Source of the DNA: Aureimonas sp. SA4125
GTDB taxonomy: Bacteria; Pseudomonadota; Alphaproteobacteria; Rhizobiales; Rhizobiaceae
Direction: 5' to 3'
Assembly (NCBI RefSeq): GCF_019973775.1
Contig: NZ_AP025032.1
Location: forward strand, 3,720,001 to 3,784,000
DNA: 64,000 nucleotides
The translations under genes and the position numbers were made by a program. Positions 28,484 to 37,170 of this stretch are shown here, in pieces. Under the pieces are notes generated by a model. The model saw only the letters and a list, made by a program, of their open reading frames with translations, did not search any database and had not been told where the DNA came from. Positions within the stretch are counted from its first letter, which is position 1. Each line of letters starts with the position of its first letter.

Positions 28484-28725
28484 GTAGGTGTACTCCAACT
28501 TTATGTCGCCAGCAGCGACGTTTGATCGATCGACATTTCCCTCGTAAGGCCGACCGAAACTTTACCGGGGCTGTCTGGGCCCGTCTTGTGTTCAAATGTC
28601 GGCCGCAAGAAAGCGTTGCAGTGGCAGGCTGACTTCCAGGCGACCCTGTTGCCGAAGCGCCACATCGGCCGAAACCGGGCATGGCGTTGGTTAAGAGTGA
28701 CTAAGGGGAGACCGTTGATTTTGAA

Positions 28726-28758
28726 TTAAAAAACCCGCGGAGCCGAAGCCCCGCGGGT
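28726..28758 (-). terminator. Rho-independent terminator, outer-membrane paralogue 2
   Basis: CCCGCGG / CCGCGGG arms (28734-28740 and 28751-28757). Read leftward, the hairpin is followed by a run of six T, a classic intrinsic terminator for the gene at 28800-29627. The remaining sequence between the two outer-membrane genes (28484-28725) should hold the promoter of paralogue 1; I see no clear site in it. Confidence 0.85.
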
Positions 28759-28799
28759 CACGAAACGGTGTTGGAACCGGGCAGCGCCCGGCGTCGCCT

Positions 28800-29627
28800 T
28801 TAGTTGAAGCGGTAGGACAGCTTGGCCGTGACCGTGTGGAAGTCGAAGTCGCCGCCGCTGGTGAAGTCGGTCGAGTTGCCGGCGATGACGGCTGTGCCGC
28901 TGCCGTCGAACGGACCGCCGCTCAGCCGCGTGAAGGAGTCGCCACCGCCCAGATTGGTGTAGAGGTATTCGGCGCCGAACGAGATGTTGTCGGTGACGAG
29001 GACTTCCATGCCGGCACCGACCGTGTAGCCGAAGTCGTCCTCGTCCTGATTGACGATGGCGGCAGGATTGACGCCGGTGACGGCGGGCGAGTCGGTCGAG
29101 AACCCATAGTCGACCTCGCCATAGGCGACGCCGCCGGTGACATAGGCGAGCGCGCTCGGCGTCACCAGGTAGCCGGCGCGAAGACGGGCGGTCGCCAGAT
29201 AGTCGAGGCCGCGCTCGGCGGTGTAGAAGGCGGGGGTATTGGAGAAGGCGCTTGCGGTCTGCGTCACGTCGAGAGCGTTGATGTCGAGAATCGCGCCGAG
29301 GACGACGCTGCCCATCTGGTAGTCGTAGCCGATGTGCGCGCCACCGATGAAACTGGAATCAAAGCTCGAATCGAAATTGTTGCCGAAGGCATCGACGCCG
29401 CCGCCGATGATCGGGCCGGCGAAGCCGTTAGTGCGCAGCCCGAGATCGTCCGGGCTCTCCGGATTGAAAGCGCCGCCACCCTGGATGCCGATATAGACGC
29501 CTGTCCATCCGGCGGCCGGCGCGACGACGGCCATCGGCGCCGGCGGCTCGTCATAGATCACGTCGGCAGCCAGAGCCGGAGCGGCGCTCAATGCGGTGGC
29601 GGCGAGAATGAGTGGTATGCGGTTCAT
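28800..29627 (-). CDS. Outer-membrane beta-barrel protein (Omp25/31-like), paralogue 2
   Basis: 275-aa beta-barrel. Signal peptide IPLILAATALSAAPALA, then the same ADVIYDEPPAP start of the mature protein as paralogue 1, strands such as GVYIGIQGGGAFN and GGAHIGYDYQMGSVVLGAI, and the same SYRFN C-terminus. Compared with paralogue 1 it has longer acidic loops (GGGVDAFGNNFDSSFDSSF, which duplicates DSSFDSSF). ATG 29627 is used because the signal peptide starts there; longer upstream frames are not supported. The two genes are separately terminated, so they are tandem but not an operon. Confidence 0.9.
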   Translation of the reverse strand: MNRIPLILAATALSAAPALAADVIYDEPPAPMAVVAPAAGWTGVYIGIQGGGAFNPESPDDLGLRTNGFAGPIIGGGVDAFGNNFDSSFDSSFIGGAHIGYDYQMGSVVLGAILDINALDVTQTASAFSNTPAFYTAERGLDYLATARLRAGYLVTPSALAYVTGGVAYGEVDYGFSTDSPAVTGVNPAAIVNQDEDDFGYTVGAGMEVLVTDNISFGAEYLYTNLGGGDSFTRLSGGPFDGSGTAVIAGNSTDFTSGGDFDFHTVTAKLSYRFN

Positions 29628-30028
29628 GGTCTGACCCCTGCTTGGACATGTCGGACGGTGCGGCGTGTCATTCACCGCCGCTACTGCTGCTCGTCTGCAG
29701 GCAGAATGCTCGATCTTTCTCCCTGAACAAGGCCGCTTGAAAGAGCGGGACCAATAGAGTTGCAGAATAAGCACAAAGACCCTTACTATTTTGGCGCGAC
29801 GAAAAAGCCGGTAACGCGGCAATGGTATGGGTCCTCTGGAAAATACTGCGATGAGCTGCAATCCGCGTGATCGAAGATCCCGGACTTCTCACGCGCACTT
29901 GATCGCCCGGTGACCATCTCCGGAGAAGGCTTGGTCGGCCCGGAGCGCACAAAACGTCGCATCGATTGCAAAGCGTTCAGGCTGTTGCATATATCCTCGC
30001 CAGGGGCATCAAGCTTCATGGAGGAAAC
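29628..30028. other. Intergenic region, outer-membrane protein / cytochrome c
   Basis: 401-bp divergent gap that must carry the promoters of the leftward beta-barrel gene and the rightward cytochrome c gene. The middle (about 29750-29800) is A/T-rich compared with the surroundings. Short open frames on both strands have no ribosome site or recognisable product, and I see no RNA gene. Confidence 0.4.
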
Positions 30029-30445
30029 ATGCGGTTCTCATCGACTCTTCTTGCCGGCGCTCTTGTCGCCGCGGCATTCGCCACCCCGGCTCTCGCCCAG
30101 TCCGCAGGCGATCCGGTGGCGGGCAAAAAGGTATTCAACAAGTGCATGGCCTGTCACGCGGTCGGTCCCAACGCGAAGAACAAGGTCGGACCGGAGTTGA
30201 ACGGCATCATCGGCGAAGCCGTCGCCTCCGTCGAAGGCTACAATTTCTCCCCGGCACTGAAGGAATACGCCGCGACAAATCCCACTTGGGACGAGGCGAA
30301 CATGACTGCCTGGCTTGCCAATCCGAAGGCTGTCGTGCCGAAAACCAAGATGGCCTTCCCCGGCCTGAAGAAGCCTGAGGAAATCGCCAACGTGATTGCC
30401 TATCTCAAGAGCTTCGACGAGACGGGTGCAGCGGCCGCGAACTGA
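30029..30445 (+). CDS. Cytochrome c (class I, c2/c550-like)
   Basis: Periplasmic electron carrier of 138 aa. The signal peptide ends at ALAQ near residue 24. Haem attachment is Cys39-Met-Ala-Cys-His43, and the axial Met ligand is Met108 in KTKMAFPG. The NGIIGEAVASVEGYNFS and EIANVIAYLKSF segments are as in class I cytochrome c2/c-550 of alphaproteobacteria. ATG 30029 follows GGAGGAAAC, a very strong ribosome site. It could serve respiration or a PQQ- or sarcosine-linked oxidase; the sequence does not say which. A terminator follows at 30463. Confidence 0.93.
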   Translation: MRFSSTLLAGALVAAAFATPALAQSAGDPVAGKKVFNKCMACHAVGPNAKNKVGPELNGIIGEAVASVEGYNFSPALKEYAATNPTWDEANMTAWLANPKAVVPKTKMAFPGLKKPEEIANVIAYLKSFDETGAAAAN

Positions 30446-30462
30446 ACCAAAGCAGATCGGTG

Positions 30463-30486
30463 GGCGGGCGCAATGCCCGCCTTTCC
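30463..30486 (+). terminator. Terminator after cytochrome c
   Basis: Seven-bp stem GGCGGGC / GCCCGCC with a 5-nt loop (GCAAT), followed by TTTCC, 18 bp after the cytochrome c stop. Confidence 0.65.
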
Positions 30487-30900
30487 TCAGCGCACGGGCG
30501 CTCCCGCTGCCGGCGGCAGACGGTCGATCAGGGCCTGCAACTCCCCGTAAAAATAGCGACGGCCGGGATAACCGACGAGCCGCCCGATCTCGCTTCCGCC
30601 ATCGACGAGCACGAAGGTCGGGGTGAAGACGGCGGGATCGAGCCCCGGGACGTCGCCCGTGCGGCTTTCATAGATGTCGACCCGGCGCAAAGGCGCCAAA
30701 GCGCCGGCGGCGCTGCGCGGATAGTCCGGCGCGATCTCTTCGATGAACCGCGCGCAGAACGGACAGGCTCTCTGCTCGAACATCAGGAGTTCTGCGCCTT
30801 TCGCCGGGGCGGCAGGCATTTGCACAAGAAGCGCCAGCGAGAGAACGGCTGCAGCTGCCGGCGACCATGCCTTCCGACCTCGTTCGAGACTACCCGTCAT
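30487..30900 (-). CDS. Thioredoxin-like protein (SoxS-like)
   Basis: Exported thioredoxin-fold protein of 137 aa. The N-terminus is basic (ERGRKAW), followed by a hydrophobic stretch PAAAAVLSLALLVQM, so it is secreted or anchored. The redox motif CPFC sits in FEQRACPFCARF, and the C-terminal half has FTPTFVLVDGG with the cis-Pro and IGRLVGYPGRRYFYG. This layout resembles SoxS-type regulatory thioredoxins, but no sulfur-oxidation genes are present. It is convergent with cytochrome c; a role in thiol reduction for haem attachment is possible but only inferred from position. Confidence 0.7.
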   Translation of the reverse strand: MTGSLERGRKAWSPAAAAVLSLALLVQMPAAPAKGAELLMFEQRACPFCARFIEEIAPDYPRSAAGALAPLRRVDIYESRTGDVPGLDPAVFTPTFVLVDGGSEIGRLVGYPGRRYFYGELQALIDRLPPAAGAPVR

Positions 30901-31017
30901 CCCCCCAGCCTATCTCCTAGCCGGCACCCATCGTTACACGATGGCGACATTCGGACGTGGGTCCCTGGTCTGGGGCACGCTCACGCCCGACTCCGCGCCA
31001 GGGGGATGGAAGACCGA

Positions 31018-31932
31018 TCAGGCGTAGATGTCCATCGCCTGTTTCAGAAGATGCAGCGCCTCTTCCTTCGGACGCTGGAAGGAGTTGCGCCCGATGATCG
31101 AGCCGTTGCCGCCACCGTCGCGGATGGCCCGAACCTCGTCGAGAAGTTCCTCGGGCGTCTTGGCGGCACCACCGGAGAACACCACCAGTCGTTTGCCGGC
31201 AAACGAAGCCTGCATGATGTGGCGGACCCGGTCGGCTGCGTCTTCCGTCTTGATCGCATGCTTTTCATAGAAGGGCCTGGCGGCGTCGAGGTCGATGTCC
31301 GACGTGGGCAGCTTCACCTTGATAATGGTTGCCCCCATCAGCGCCGCCATGTGGGCGGCGTAGGCGATGATGTCGACAGCGGTCTCGCCCTCCTTGGTCA
31401 CCTTGCCGCCGCGCGGATAGGACCAGACGACGGTCATCAGGCCGCGCGACTTTGCCTTGACGCTGATTTCGCGCAGTTCCTCCAGCATGTCGTAGGCGCT
31501 GTCGGATCCGGGATAGATGGTGAAGCCGACGCCGACGCAGCCGAGCCGCATCGCATCTTCGACCGTGGCGGTCAGCGCCTGGTCGTTGGATCCCGAAGCG
31601 AGCGAATTGCCGCTGTTCAGCTTCAGGATCAGCGGCACCTCGCCCGCGAATGTATCGGCGCCCTGCTCGAGCAGGCCGAGCGGCGCCGCATAGCCCGAGA
31701 CGCCAGCCTCGATCGCCAGTTCGTACAGATAATGCGGATCGTAGGCCGCGGGATTCGGCGCAAAGCTGCGGGCCGGACCGTGCTCGAAGCCCTGGTCGAC
31801 CGGCAGGATCACGAGGCGCCCGGTGCCGGCCAGACGGCCATGCATCAGCAGCCGCGAGAGATTGCTTTTCAGTCCTGGGGTCTCGCCTTCATACCAGGAC
31901 AGGATCTTGCGGACGGTTTCGCTTCTGAGCAT
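31018..31932 (-). CDS. fbaB: Class I fructose-bisphosphate aldolase (DhnA/FbaB-like)
   Basis: Schiff-base aldolase of 304 aa that cleaves fructose-1,6-bisphosphate to dihydroxyacetone phosphate and glyceraldehyde-3-phosphate. It has the DhnA-family blocks GRLAGTGRLVILPVDQG, GVGFTIYPGS and TVVWSYPRGG; the lysine-rich strand TIIKVKLPT probably holds the Schiff-base Lys, and VFSGGAAKTPEELL with GGNGSIIGRNSFQRP binds phosphate. ATG 31932 follows AAAGAGA. Divergent from the small membrane protein gene at 32230; the 297-bp gap contains an A/T-rich stretch with TATAAT at 32052-32057, a possible -10 box. Confidence 0.9.
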   Translation of the reverse strand: MLRSETVRKILSWYEGETPGLKSNLSRLLMHGRLAGTGRLVILPVDQGFEHGPARSFAPNPAAYDPHYLYELAIEAGVSGYAAPLGLLEQGADTFAGEVPLILKLNSGNSLASGSNDQALTATVEDAMRLGCVGVGFTIYPGSDSAYDMLEELREISVKAKSRGLMTVVWSYPRGGKVTKEGETAVDIIAYAAHMAALMGATIIKVKLPTSDIDLDAARPFYEKHAIKTEDAADRVRHIMQASFAGKRLVVFSGGAAKTPEELLDEVRAIRDGGGNGSIIGRNSFQRPKEEALHLLKQAMDIYA

Positions 31933-32229
31933 CGGGTCTCTTTCATTTGCTGCGACTTGAGCACGGTGGTTTTATCCTGCCGGCATTGTTGTCGCTGTCT
32001 TTGGAACACTGTGACGGATAGGTAAAGAGACCGGACAAGCCTTCCCAATATTATAATCGTTTGAATTCGCTCGGGTGGATAGTACGGCGGCAGGGTCCTC
32101 GAGGAGGGCTGCCGGAGACCGTCCGCGCCTCCAGCGTCCATCGGGCGGGTAGAGGTGACGAACGGATGAACAAATGGCTCGTGGCCGCGTTAACCCTTTA
32201 TTGGCAGATGGCACTGCGGGAGAAGAGCA

Positions 32230-32508
32230 ATGTTGACGGACTTCCCTCGGGGTTTCGGTTTTGATCCGACCGTCATGGGCGAACGTGCAGCGGGTTACGT
32301 CGCCGGACGCAGGTCAAGGCTTGCTCCTGGAATGACGATGACCCCGGTCCTGCCGGTCGTCCTCGTCGACGACGAGTTGCTCCCCGTCAATCCCCAGGAC
32401 GAATCGGACAATGCACCCGCCGAGCGGACCTCACAGAGCCCCGTGGTTACGGCGGCTCTGGTCGGTGTCCTCCTGGCCGGCGCGGGATACTTTGTCGGCT
32501 TCCACTAG
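32230..32508 (+). CDS. Small membrane protein, unknown
   Basis: 92 aa, no family recognised. The first 70 residues are soluble and acidic toward the end (VVLVDDELLPVNPQDESD). Residues about 70-90 (VVTAALVGVLLAGAGYFVGF) form one C-terminal transmembrane helix, giving a tail-anchored look. ATG 32230 is preceded by GGGAGAAG at proper spacing and the codon use is normal for the genome, so it is probably real. It lies just before a tandem repeat and an IS256 insertion. Confidence 0.55.
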   Translation: MLTDFPRGFGFDPTVMGERAAGYVAGRRSRLAPGMTMTPVLPVVLVDDELLPVNPQDESDNAPAERTSQSPVVTAALVGVLLAGAGYFVGFH

Positions 32509-32576
32509 AAGGCGGTCCGCGCCGACGGACCATTCGTGCAGACGCCGGCCGAGCATCCTTGCTGACATTGCGCAGA

Positions 32577-32636
32577 GCGTACAGCCGCTGCGTACAGCGT
32601 ACAGCCGCTGCGTACAGCGTACAGCCGCTGCGTAGA
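32577..32636. repeat. 3 x 20-bp tandem repeat
   Basis: Three head-to-tail 20-bp units, each GCGTACAGCC followed by GCTGCGTACA. The third differs at its next-to-last base (TAGA). The unit is itself partly palindromic (TACAGC ... GCTG). It ends one base before the IS256 target duplication. No coding frame uses it. Confidence 0.9.
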
Positions 32637-32645
32637 GAGAGTTGC

Positions 32646-34020
32646 GGTCGTGTCCGTCAACGTGGTGGAAATTGAGTGTAGCTGAAGCGGCTCCGTTTCA
32701 GGCGACTTCGGTGGAAATCTGTTCGGGTTTTGCAGTGTTGCCCATGGCCATGAGGTCGGCCATGGGTTCGGTCTGCATGTAGCGGTTCTGGATCTGCCAT
32801 TCGTCGTTGGCCTCGAGAAGGACGGCGCCGATGAGCCGGATGATGGATCCCTCGTTCGGGAAGATTCCGACGACGTCGGCACGCCGCTTCACCTCCTTGT
32901 TCAGGCGCTCCAGGGAATTCGTCGAATGGATCCGGGTCCGGTGCTGACTGGGAAAATCCATGTGCGCCAGCACGTCGGTCTCGCTGTTGTCGATGAAGGC
33001 CCCGAGCTTTGGACACTTTCCCCGAAGCTGGTCGGCGACGTGGCGCAGCGCCTGGCTGGCGCTAGCACGATCGGGCTGGGCGAAGGCTTGGCGCAGCGCG
33101 GCCGCCGCCATGCTCTGCTGCGCCTTCGGGACATACGACAGGGCGTTGCGCATCCAATGCACCCGGCAGCGCTGCCAGGAGGCGCTGAACACCCGGCGAA
33201 TGGCGGCTTTCAGCCCTTCGTGAGCATCCGAGATCACGAGCTTCACGCCGGACAGGCCGCGGCGCACGAGGCTCTTGAGGAAGCTCGACCAAAACGTCTC
33301 CGCTTCCGAGGGGCCGATGTGAAGGCCGACGATCTCGCGCTTGCCGTCCGTGTTCACGGCCACGGCGATTATGGCGGCGACCGAAACGATGCGTCCACCC
33401 TCGCGCTGCTTCAGGTAGGTCGCATCCAGCCAGAGGTAGGGCCAGTCGCCAGTGAGAGGACGGTCGAGGAAGCCGCCGACGCGTTCGTCGATGTCTTTGC
33501 ACAGCTTCGATACGGTGCTCTTGCCGATCCCCGACAGCCCCATGGCCTGTACCAGATCGTCGACCCGCCGGGTGGAAACGCCGCTGATCCAAGCTTCCTG
33601 AATGACGGCAACCAAGGCCTTCTCCGAGAGCTTTCTCGGCTCCAGGAACGGCGGGAAGTAGCTGCCCTGCCGAAGCTTGGGTATCCGAAGCTGCAACGAG
33701 CCGAGCCGCGTGTCGAGCGAGCGGTCGCGGTAGCCATTGCGATAAGTCGCCCGTTCCTGCGTCCGTTCGTGGCGCCCGGCGCCGATCATGCCTTCAACGT
33801 CGACCTCCATAAGGAGCTGCATCACGCTCTCGGCTATCGTTCTCAGGAAATCGCCGTCCCCGGCTTTCGCAAAAAGCTCGGCAAGCGGTAGTCTGTCCTC
33901 GGTCATCGGGTTCTCCGGTCAGGTTGAAGTCTCGCAACTCCACCTTAGCCGCCCTATCCGGTGACCGCCTCAGCCACACCTTTCAATGTCGGAATTTCCA
34001 CCACGAGCGCGGACACTACC
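32646..34020 (-). mobile_element. IS256-family element
   Basis: 1375-bp element. The left end reads GGTCGTGTCCG and the right end, on the other strand, GGTAGTGTCCG; both continue with CGTGGTGGAAATT, giving about 28-bp inverted repeats with a few mismatches. An 8-bp direct repeat AGAGTTGC flanks it at 32638-32645 and 34021-34028, the duplication length expected for IS256. It sits between a small membrane gene and the iron-uptake cluster without cutting a recognisable gene. Confidence 0.92.
32698..33906 (-). CDS. IS256-family transposase
   Basis: Mutator-type DDE transposase of 402 aa, intact. The family landmarks are present: the N-terminal ERATYRNGYRDRSLDTRLG block, the first catalytic Asp in WPYLWLDATYLK, the second in VKLVISDAHEGLKAAI, the RVHWMRNALS helix and the final Glu in HSTNSLERLNKEVKRRADVV. 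ATG 33906 lies about 115 bp inside the element's right end. Length is typical. With matching ends and a clean target duplication this copy may still be active. Confidence 0.94.
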   Translation of the reverse strand: MTEDRLPLAELFAKAGDGDFLRTIAESVMQLLMEVDVEGMIGAGRHERTQERATYRNGYRDRSLDTRLGSLQLRIPKLRQGSYFPPFLEPRKLSEKALVAVIQEAWISGVSTRRVDDLVQAMGLSGIGKSTVSKLCKDIDERVGGFLDRPLTGDWPYLWLDATYLKQREGGRIVSVAAIIAVAVNTDGKREIVGLHIGPSEAETFWSSFLKSLVRRGLSGVKLVISDAHEGLKAAIRRVFSASWQRCRVHWMRNALSYVPKAQQSMAAAALRQAFAQPDRASASQALRHVADQLRGKCPKLGAFIDNSETDVLAHMDFPSQHRTRIHSTNSLERLNKEVKRRADVVGIFPNEGSIIRLIGAVLLEANDEWQIQNRYMQTEPMADLMAMGNTAKPEQISTEVA

Positions 34021-34160
34021 AGAGTTGCCCGAGAGTCCGGCACAATGCATCCCGAAGGCAAAACTCGAAGACGTCGACTGCGAACAGGGGATGCGCCTCA
34101 GTAACGGCTAACAAATACAGCCTCGCCGGCAATATAGAACAGCTCTAAACAAGCATTTTA

Positions 34161-34181
34161 TGTTGACAGGCTCATTCAACA
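34161..34181. promoter_or_regulatory. Iron-Rhodo-box-like operator (TGA-N9-TCA)
   Basis: Perfect dyad TGTTGA / TCAACA separated by 9 bp, containing the exact TGA-N9-TCA pattern of the Iron-Rhodo-box bound by RirA in rhizobia and relatives. It lies 86 bp upstream of the first imelysin gene of an iron-associated cluster, in the expected place for iron-repressed control. An overlapping TTGACA could be a -35 element. Confidence 0.65.
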
Positions 34182-34266
34182 AACCTAGCCATCGGGCAGT
34201 GCACTGGTCGCCGACAGGCTGCCTGATGCCCTCGGCCGCTCCCGACCGATGGCCCATGGAGGTTGA

Positions 34267-35565
34267 ATGTTTCGTTCGTTCCGCAGCCGCCCGCGTCTTC
34301 CTGCCTGGATCGCCGTCCTCGGCGTCACCGCTCTTCACAGCCCCTCCTACGCCGACGAGACGTCGGCGCCGGAATTGACCGCCATCCTCGGCAATTATTC
34401 CGACATCGCCCTGGCCGGCTATTCTGACGCGCTCACCACCGCGAAGGTGCTCGGCACGGCCGTCGACGCGCTCATCGCCACGCCGACCGACGCGACCCTG
34501 GAAGCTGCACGCGATGCCTGGCGCGCAGCGCGTCCATCCTATCAGCAGACCGAAGCCTTCCGCTTTGGCAATCCCATCGTCGACGAGTGGGAAGGCCGGG
34601 TCAACGCATGGCCCCTCGACGAGGGCCTCATCGACTACGTCGCGCCGCAATACGGTTCCGAATCCGATTCCAACCCGCTCTACGTCGCCAATGTCGTCGC
34701 GAACACGGCGCTGAGCCTGGGCGGCGAGACGGTCGACGCCACGGTGATCGATGCCGCGCTCCTCAAGGACAAGCTGCAGGAGGCGGGCGGCGTCGAGGCG
34801 AACGTCGCGACCGGCTACCATTCGGTCGAGTTTCTCCTTTGGGGTCAGGATCTCAACGGCACCGGACCGGGCGCCGGCCAGCGCCCGGCGACCGACTTCT
34901 CCAATGACAACTGCACCAACGGCCATTGCGATCGCCGCGCCGCCTTCCTGAAGGCCGCGACCGACCTCCTCGTCACCGACCTGACGGAAATGGTGGGCAA
35001 CTGGCAGAAGGATGGCGCGGCGCGCGCGCATCTTCTGGCCGATCCGGCCGCCGGCGTCTCGGCGGTGCTCACCGGCATGGGCTCGCTGTCCTATGGCGAA
35101 CTCGCCGGCGAACGCATGAAGCTCGGCCTCCTCCTGCATGATCCGGAAGAGGAGCACGACTGCTTCTCCGACAACACCCATGCCTCCCACCTCTACGACG
35201 CCATCGGCATTCGCAACGTCTACACCGGCCGCTACACCCGCAGCGACGGCAGCATATTGGAAGGGCCCTCCGTCTCGGCCCTTGTCGCGTCGAAGGACAA
35301 GGCGATCGACGACGAACTGCGCGCCAAGCTCGATGCCAGCGTCCTGGCCCTCGAGGAAATCGCCAAGGCGGCCGAAAATGGCGAGGCCTACGACCAGCAG
35401 ATCGGCGAGGGCAACGCGGCGGGCAATGCGCGCGTCCAGGCCGGCATCGACGCGCTGATCGCCCAGACACGGACGATCGAGCGGGCCGTCGCGGCGCTCG
35501 ACCTCAAGAACGTGACCATCGAGGGCTCGGACAGCCTCGACAACGCCGACGCGGTATTCCAGTAG
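34267..35565 (+). CDS. Imelysin family iron-regulated protein (IrpA-like)
   Basis: Periplasmic imelysin-fold (M75) protein of 432 aa, COG3487 type, associated with iron uptake. Signal sequence about residues 1-29 ending SPSYA. The conserved GxHxxE motif appears as GYHSVEFLLWG near residue 185, the presumed metal site; peptidase activity is not generally accepted. NDNCTNGHCDRRAAFLK carries a Cys pair. First gene of a four-gene set with a di-haem oxidoreductase, a second imelysin and a DUF1513 protein, an order recurrent in proteobacteria. The operator-like dyad upstream suggests repression by iron through RirA. Confidence 0.9.
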   Translation: MFRSFRSRPRLPAWIAVLGVTALHSPSYADETSAPELTAILGNYSDIALAGYSDALTTAKVLGTAVDALIATPTDATLEAARDAWRAARPSYQQTEAFRFGNPIVDEWEGRVNAWPLDEGLIDYVAPQYGSESDSNPLYVANVVANTALSLGGETVDATVIDAALLKDKLQEAGGVEANVATGYHSVEFLLWGQDLNGTGPGAGQRPATDFSNDNCTNGHCDRRAAFLKAATDLLVTDLTEMVGNWQKDGAARAHLLADPAAGVSAVLTGMGSLSYGELAGERMKLGLLLHDPEEEHDCFSDNTHASHLYDAIGIRNVYTGRYTRSDGSILEGPSVSALVASKDKAIDDELRAKLDASVLALEEIAKAAENGEAYDQQIGEGNAAGNARVQAGIDALIAQTRTIERAVAALDLKNVTIEGSDSLDNADAVFQ

Positions 35566-35634
35566 GCTCCATCCTGCAGTGTCGGACGCGCCGAATGGTG
35601 CGTCCGCGGCCGCTTTCGGCCACGCGACCAGAGT

Positions 35635-37170
35635 ATGCCGGCCATGACCATCCCCCGCTTCGCCATCCTCGCCGCCCTTCTCGGCGGCGCAGCGCTTTTG
35701 CCGGTGGTGGCAGCGCGCGGCGTGACGCCTGAATTGCGCACGGACCTGTCGGCAAAGGATCTCGCCCGCGTCACGGCGGTGACCCGCCCGACCACGGACT
35801 TCACCACGCCCGAGAAATTCGAGCTGATGCAGGGCGGTGCCGGGACGCTGCAGAACATCGTCAACCGCGACAGCTTCAGCAAGATCGCCGCCAACCAGTC
35901 TTTCGCGGCGCGCGAGAGCTTCAACATCGGCAATGGGCTCTTCACGAAGTTCTGGGTCTCCTCGCCCTCTTCGACCGAGGCCTCGGACGGTCTCGGCCCC
36001 CTTTTCAACGCGAGGTCCTGCCAGAGCTGCCATCTGAAGGACGGTCGTGGTCGTCCGCCCGCGGAGGGCGAGCCGGGGGTCTCCATGTTCCTGCGCTTGT
36101 CGGTGCCGCCGAAGACGGACGAGGAGCGCCAAGCGCTTGCCGACCGCAGCATGCAGCGCATTCCCGAGCCGACCTATGGCGGCCAGCTGCAGAATTTCGG
36201 CGTGCCGGGCATCCTGCCGGAAGGGCAGATGCGCATCGACTATACCGAGGTGCCGGTCGAGCTCGGCGACGGAACCCTCGTCCAGCTCCGCCATCCCCGC
36301 TATTCCGTCACCGATCTCAACTACGGCCCGATGGCGCCGGATGCGATCCTGTCGCCGCGCGTCGCCCCCCCGATGATCGGCCTCGGCCTCGTCGAGGAGA
36401 TCCCGGCCGCCGACATCCTCGCTCATGCCGATCCCGAGGATACCGACGGCGATGGCATTTCCGGCAAGGCAAGCATGGTGCGCGATCCCGAGACGGGGGG
36501 CATGACACTCGGCCGCTTCGGCTGGAAGGCGAGCGCAAGTTCCATCAAGGTCCAGGCGGCGGAAGCCTTTGCCGGCGATATCGGCATATCGACGCCGCTC
36601 GTGACCGATTCCTTCGGGGAATGCTCGATCGCCCAGGCACTCTGCCGTGACGCGCCGAACGGTGTCCAGCCGCGGCTCGGCGAGGTCGAGGCGCCCGACC
36701 CGGTGCTCGATCTCGTCACCTTCTACTCGCGCAACCTCGCCGTCCCCGCCCGCCGCGATGTCGGCGCGCCCGACGTGCTGAAGGGCAAGAGCCTGTTCTA
36801 TTCCAGCGGCTGCGCGTCGTGCCACGTACCGAAATACGTCACCAGCCGCGATGCCGCCGACGCGCCGCAGGCCTTTCAGCTGATCTGGCCCTATTCCGAC
36901 TTCCTCCTGCACGACATGGGCGAGGGTCTTGCCGACGGCTCCACCAACGGCGATGCCACCGGAACGGAGTGGCGCACACCGCCGCTCTGGGGCATCGGCC
37001 TGACCCAGACCGTCAACGGCCACACGCTGTTTCTCCATGACGGGCGGGCGCGCAACCTGACCGAAGCGATCCTCTGGCACGGCGGGGAAGCTGAAGGATC
37101 GCGCAACAGCTTCAAGGCTCTCGGCAAGTCCGACAGGGACGCCCTCCTCGTCTTTCTGGAGTCGCTATGA
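35635..37170 (+). CDS. Di-haem oxidoreductase (DHOR, COG3488)
   Basis: Periplasmic c-type cytochrome of 511 aa, annotated in databases as 'thiol oxidoreductase' or DHOR. Signal peptide FAILAALLGGAALLPVVAA. Two haem-binding motifs: CQSCH near residue 131 (ARSCQSCHLKDGRGRPP) and CASCH near residue 397 (SSGCASCHVPKYV). The family shares the two-haem arrangement of bacterial cytochrome c peroxidase and MauG. Proposed to oxidise a small molecule or Fe(II) for uptake by neighbouring imelysins; that is inference from context. Starts ATG 35635 or 35644. The stop overlaps the next gene by 4 bp. Confidence 0.88.
   Translation: MPAMTIPRFAILAALLGGAALLPVVAARGVTPELRTDLSAKDLARVTAVTRPTTDFTTPEKFELMQGGAGTLQNIVNRDSFSKIAANQSFAARESFNIGNGLFTKFWVSSPSSTEASDGLGPLFNARSCQSCHLKDGRGRPPAEGEPGVSMFLRLSVPPKTDEERQALADRSMQRIPEPTYGGQLQNFGVPGILPEGQMRIDYTEVPVELGDGTLVQLRHPRYSVTDLNYGPMAPDAILSPRVAPPMIGLGLVEEIPAADILAHADPEDTDGDGISGKASMVRDPETGGMTLGRFGWKASASSIKVQAAEAFAGDIGISTPLVTDSFGECSIAQALCRDAPNGVQPRLGEVEAPDPVLDLVTFYSRNLAVPARRDVGAPDVLKGKSLFYSSGCASCHVPKYVTSRDAADAPQAFQLIWPYSDFLLHDMGEGLADGSTNGDATGTEWRTPPLWGIGLTQTVNGHTLFLHDGRARNLTEAILWHGGEAEGSRNSFKALGKSDRDALLVFLESL

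Noticed and set aside
32577..32636. CRISPR array
   Set aside because: Three 20-bp units are directly joined without spacers and no cas genes are present.
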